Positions 12,269 through 16,424 of a stretch of DNA of 16,424 nucleotides are shown one piece after another (positions within the stretch are counted from its first letter, which is position 1; every line of letters starts with the position of its first letter). The notes below the pieces were generated by a model. That model saw only the letters and a program-made list of their open reading frames with translations. It was not told where the DNA came from and made no database searches. Origin of the DNA: an uncultured bacterium (GTDB lineage Bacteria > Actinomycetota > Coriobacteriia > Coriobacteriales > Coriobacteriaceae); NCBI GenBank assembly GCA_905216175.1, contig CAJMSV010000037.1:1-16424 (forward strand), in the 5' to 3' direction. The translations under genes were made by a program, and so were the position numbers.

Positions 12269-13468
12269 ATGGCCGAGATCGTTCTCAAACATGTTCAGAA
12301 GGTGTATCCCAACAACGAGTCAAAAAAGAAGGGCTTCTTTGGCAAAAAGAAGAAGACCGAGGAGAAGAAGCACAACCTCAAGGTTACCGAGGACGGTGTG
12401 CTCGCTGTAGAGGACTTCAACCTCACCGTTCACGACCAGGAGTTTATCGTCCTCGTTGGCCCCTCTGGCTGCGGTAAGTCCACGACGATGCGCATGGTCG
12501 CCGGCCTGGAGGACATTACCTCGGGCGATGTGCTCATCGACGGCAAGCGCGTCAACGACGTGGCGCCCAAGGACCGCGACATCGCCATGGTGTTCCAGAG
12601 CTACGCTCTGTACCCCAACATGACGGTGTACGAGAACATGGCGTTTACGCTTGAGCTCAAGAAGGTCCCCAAAGACGAGATCGACCGCAAGGTTCGCTCT
12701 GCTGCCGAGATTCTGGGCATTACCGAGTACCTCGACCGTAAGCCCAAGGCGCTTTCGGGCGGCCAGCGCCAGCGTGTCGCTATCGGCCGCGCCATCGTGC
12801 GAGACCCCAAGGTCTTCCTGATGGACGAGCCGCTGTCCAACCTGGACGCCAAGCTTCGTAACCAGATGCGTGCCGAGCTCATTAAGCTGCGCCACGAGAT
12901 CAAGGGCACCTTCATCTACGTTACTCACGACCAGACCGAGGCCATGACCCTTGGCGACCGCATCGTGGTCATGAAGGACGGCGTTGTCCAGCAGATCGCC
13001 ACGCCGCAGGAGGTCTTCAACCATCCCGCGAACATCTTCGTCGCCGGCTTCATCGGCGTGCCGCAGATGAACTTCTTCGATGCCCAGCTGGTGCGCTCGG
13101 GCAACGGCTTTACCGTCAAGACCGAGGATATGAACGTGGCGCTCGCCCCCGAGACTTGCGCTCAGCTTGCCCTCAACTGGGACGGCGGCGACGTGAAGGA
13201 GATTACGGCCGGCGTGCGTCCCGAGCAGATCCTGCTTGCCGACAAGGGCGAGGAGGGCGCGCTCCAGGGTACCGTCGAGGTGACCGAGCTTATGGGCTCG
13301 ACCGAGCATGTCCACGTGACCGCTCCCGACGGCCAGTTTGTTCTGATTATCCCCGTCGTCGACCTCGAGGCCAAGGGCGCGCTCAAGGCTGGCGACACCA
13401 TCTGGTTCAAGTTCGAGAAGAACGCGACCCATCTCTTCGATAAGGTATCTGGCAAGAACCTTATCTAG
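12269..13468 (+). CDS. msmK: Sugar ABC transporter ATP-binding protein (MsmK/MalK/UgpC type)
   Basis: A 399-residue ATPase that drives the transporter on the cytoplasmic face. Motifs: Walker A GPSGCGKST (K70), Q-loop MVFQSYALYPNMTV, signature LSGGQ (162-166), Walker B FLMDEP (D186, E187), D-loop SNLDA and switch His in THDQTEA (H220). The C-terminal ~150 residues are the TOBE/regulatory domain, with GVRPEQI. A roughly 28-residue insert rich in Lys (KKKGFFGKKKKTEEKK, residues ~17-32) splits the first strand region, so Walker A lies later than the usual position near residue 40. ATPases of this group often serve several CUT1 transporters. Start ATG has GAAAGG eight bases upstream. Last gene of the operon, followed by a terminator. 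Confidence 0.95.
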   Translation: MAEIVLKHVQKVYPNNESKKKGFFGKKKKTEEKKHNLKVTEDGVLAVEDFNLTVHDQEFIVLVGPSGCGKSTTMRMVAGLEDITSGDVLIDGKRVNDVAPKDRDIAMVFQSYALYPNMTVYENMAFTLELKKVPKDEIDRKVRSAAEILGITEYLDRKPKALSGGQRQRVAIGRAIVRDPKVFLMDEPLSNLDAKLRNQMRAELIKLRHEIKGTFIYVTHDQTEAMTLGDRIVVMKDGVVQQIATPQEVFNHPANIFVAGFIGVPQMNFFDAQLVRSGNGFTVKTEDMNVALAPETCAQLALNWDGGDVKEITAGVRPEQILLADKGEEGALQGTVEVTELMGSTEHVHVTAPDGQFVLIIPVVDLEAKGALKAGDTIWFKFEKNATHLFDKVSGKNLI

Positions 13469-13536
13469 GCCCGGTGCATCCAGGCCCTCCCTTTGGGCGA
13501 CTGCGGTATTGCCATCCTTTTGCCGCGGTCACATAT

Positions 13537-13580
13537 AAGGCTCCCCTCCCGTCCACTGGGCGAGAGGGGAGCCTTTCTTT
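13537..13580 (+). terminator. Terminator of the ABC operon
   Basis: A perfect 12-bp stem AAGGCTCCCCTC/GAGGGGAGCCTT (13537-13548 with 13564-13575) is followed by TTTCTTT (13574-13580). A weaker 8-bp hairpin (13499-13506 with 13523-13530) lies before it. Confidence 0.9.
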
Positions 13581-13608
13581 GTGTTGGGATTGTCTGACCG
13601 GTCGCTTG

Positions 13609-13663
13609 TCTCGATCTGTAACGGGTAGGGCCGATTTCGGACGCTAAGTGTTACAGATCGAGA
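13609..13663. repeat. 55-bp palindromic repeat, copy 1
   Basis: Perfect 14-bp inverted arms TCTCGATCTGTAAC / GTTACAGATCGAGA enclose 27 bases containing GGGCCG. It is homologous and equal in length to copy 2, which lies 26 bases further on. It carries no T-tract, so it is not an ordinary terminator, and it is not explained by any gene. Confidence 0.85.
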
Positions 13664-13689
13664 TAGACCCAAGGGGAGGGGCCGGTATG

Positions 13690-13744
13690 TCTCAATCTGT
13701 AACAGCTGGGGCCGTTTTTACCGAGTAGCTGTTACAGATTGAGA
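13690..13744. repeat. 55-bp palindromic repeat, copy 2
   Basis: The arms TCTCAATCTGTAAC / GTTACAGATTGAGA are extended by AGCT on the inside, giving a perfect 18-bp stem (13690-13707 with 13727-13744). Compared with copy 1, one arm position changes G to A and its exact partner changes C to T, so pairing is kept. The central GGGCCG is shared. Confidence 0.85.
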
Positions 13745-13784
13745 TTCTTCGGTCGAGTCGGGTTGCAGGGTAACGTGCGGGCAC

Positions 13785-13818
13785 AAAAAGCGGAGCCGCG
13801 TTGCCGCGACTCCGCTTT
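13785..13818 (-). terminator. Terminator of the malQ-glgP operon
   Basis: On the minus strand AAAGCGGAG/CTCCGCTTT (13787-13795 with 13810-13818), plus an inner CGCG/CGCG, form a stem that runs into TTTTT. It lies 27 bases after the phosphorylase stop codon. Confidence 0.85.
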
Positions 13819-13844
13819 CAGGAGGATGGGTAAAGGGAGCGAAA

Positions 13845-16112
<2,268 letters not shown>

Positions 16113-16158
16113 GTTTTCTCCTGTGATGGGTTGTTTCATGTCTGCAATTCATAAGAAG

Positions 16159-16192
16159 CCCGCGCGAGGGGATTGGGGTGGCCTCGCGCGGG
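16159..16192 (-). other. GC-rich hairpin between malQ and glgP
   Basis: A perfect 11-bp stem CCCGCGCGAGG/CCTCGCGCGGG (16159-16169 with 16182-16192), loop of 12 bases. On the minus strand it is followed by CTTCTT, a poor T-tract, so it may be a leaky terminator or an mRNA-stabilising hairpin. The rest of the ~128-base gap holds only the glgP ribosome binding site. Confidence 0.65.
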
Positions 16193-16240
16193 AAAAGCAA
16201 GCGCGTCCGCACGGTGGGGAGGGGTTGGGCGCGGTAGCTC

Positions 16241-16424
16241 CTATTGAGGAAGCTCGATTTCGGCTTCCGACGGGATGCGGAAGTAGGTCTCGGTCCAGTC
16301 GGTGAGTTTGTGCTCGAGCTCGCGGGTGATGGCGCCGTCGAGCATACGCCAGGTCCAGTTGCCGCCCAGCGTGGCAGGGGTGTTGATGCGCGCCTCGTTG
16401 CCCAAGTTGAGCAGGTCCTGCATG
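16241..16424 (-). CDS. malQ: 4-alpha-glucanotransferase, C-terminal end (partial)
   Basis: Only the last ~61 residues are visible; the frame continues beyond the window, and the ATG at 16423 is internal. The segment LLNLGNEARINTPATLGGNWTWRM is the conserved C-terminal signature of GH77 amylomaltase (disproportionating enzyme), followed by a final helix like LTDWTETYFR. MalQ transfers glucan units between maltodextrins to make chains that the phosphorylase can use. Its position directly upstream of glgP on the same strand is the usual maltodextrin operon layout. Confidence 0.88.
   Translation of the reverse strand, partial: MQDLLNLGNEARINTPATLGGNWTWRMLDGAITRELEHKLTDWTETYFRIPSEAEIELPQ

Noticed and set aside
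12320..13432. Open frame of 370 codons opposite the ABC ATPase
   Set aside because: It is antisense to a gene with complete ATPase motifs; composition is typical of a shadow frame and there is no supporting start.
13609..13744. CRISPR array
   Set aside because: Only two units, each a 55-bp near-complete palindrome with 26 bases between, and no cas genes nearby. This does not fit CRISPR repeat-spacer geometry.
16113..16139. Upstream ATG start for the phosphorylase
   Set aside because: It has no ribosome binding site, while the ATG at 16112 has AGGAG five bases upstream.

Overview
The window looks like a chromosome segment from a coriobacterium, most probably Collinsella or a close relative. 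This is inferred from the high-GC codon use, the recurring GAAAGG-type ribosome binding sites, and the combination of gene families. No 16S or other species marker is present, so the genus is an inference.

Layout, left to right. (1) The 3' end of a carbon-starvation (CstA-type) membrane protein gene with a strong terminator. (2) A single-gene unit encoding a large protein with an N-terminal helix-turn-helix-like region, a disordered charged middle of about 310 residues, and a C-terminal Toprim domain resembling JetD/DUF2220 of Wadjet anti-plasmid systems, but with no JetA/B/C partners in view. (3) A 127-bp nested palindrome and a tRNA-Gln(UUG) gene. (4) On the minus strand: a protein with two peptidoglycan-binding repeats and no export signal, a polyprenyl diphosphate synthase, and an alpha-glucoside-type PTS EIICB fused to a HAD phosphatase. 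(5) Divergent from the PTS gene, a GntR/UTRA regulator resembling TreR. (6) A plus-strand CUT1 sugar ABC transporter operon: Tat-type lipoprotein binding protein, two permeases and the ATPase. (7) On the minus strand, the end of malQ followed by glycogen/maltodextrin phosphorylase. A pair of homologous 55-bp palindromes lies between these two convergent blocks.

From about 5.4 kb to the end the window reads as an alpha-glucan utilisation locus. The ABC transporter would import oligosaccharides, probably maltodextrins. MalQ and the phosphorylase would break them down inside the cell to glucose and glucose-1-phosphate. The PTS permease would bring in phosphorylated alpha-glucosides, and its fused phosphatase may act on them. 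A shared site, GTTYAAACAA, lies at the PTS, regulator and ABC promoters, which suggests that the TreR-like protein coordinates both uptake routes. Three gaps between genes in the alpha-glucan operons carry perfect GC-rich hairpins just before the next ribosome binding site.

The points most worth a second look are the orphan JetD-like protein, the EIICB-HAD fusion, the covarying 55-bp palindrome pair and the nested palindrome beside the tRNA. All family assignments come from reading motifs by eye; no database search was run.
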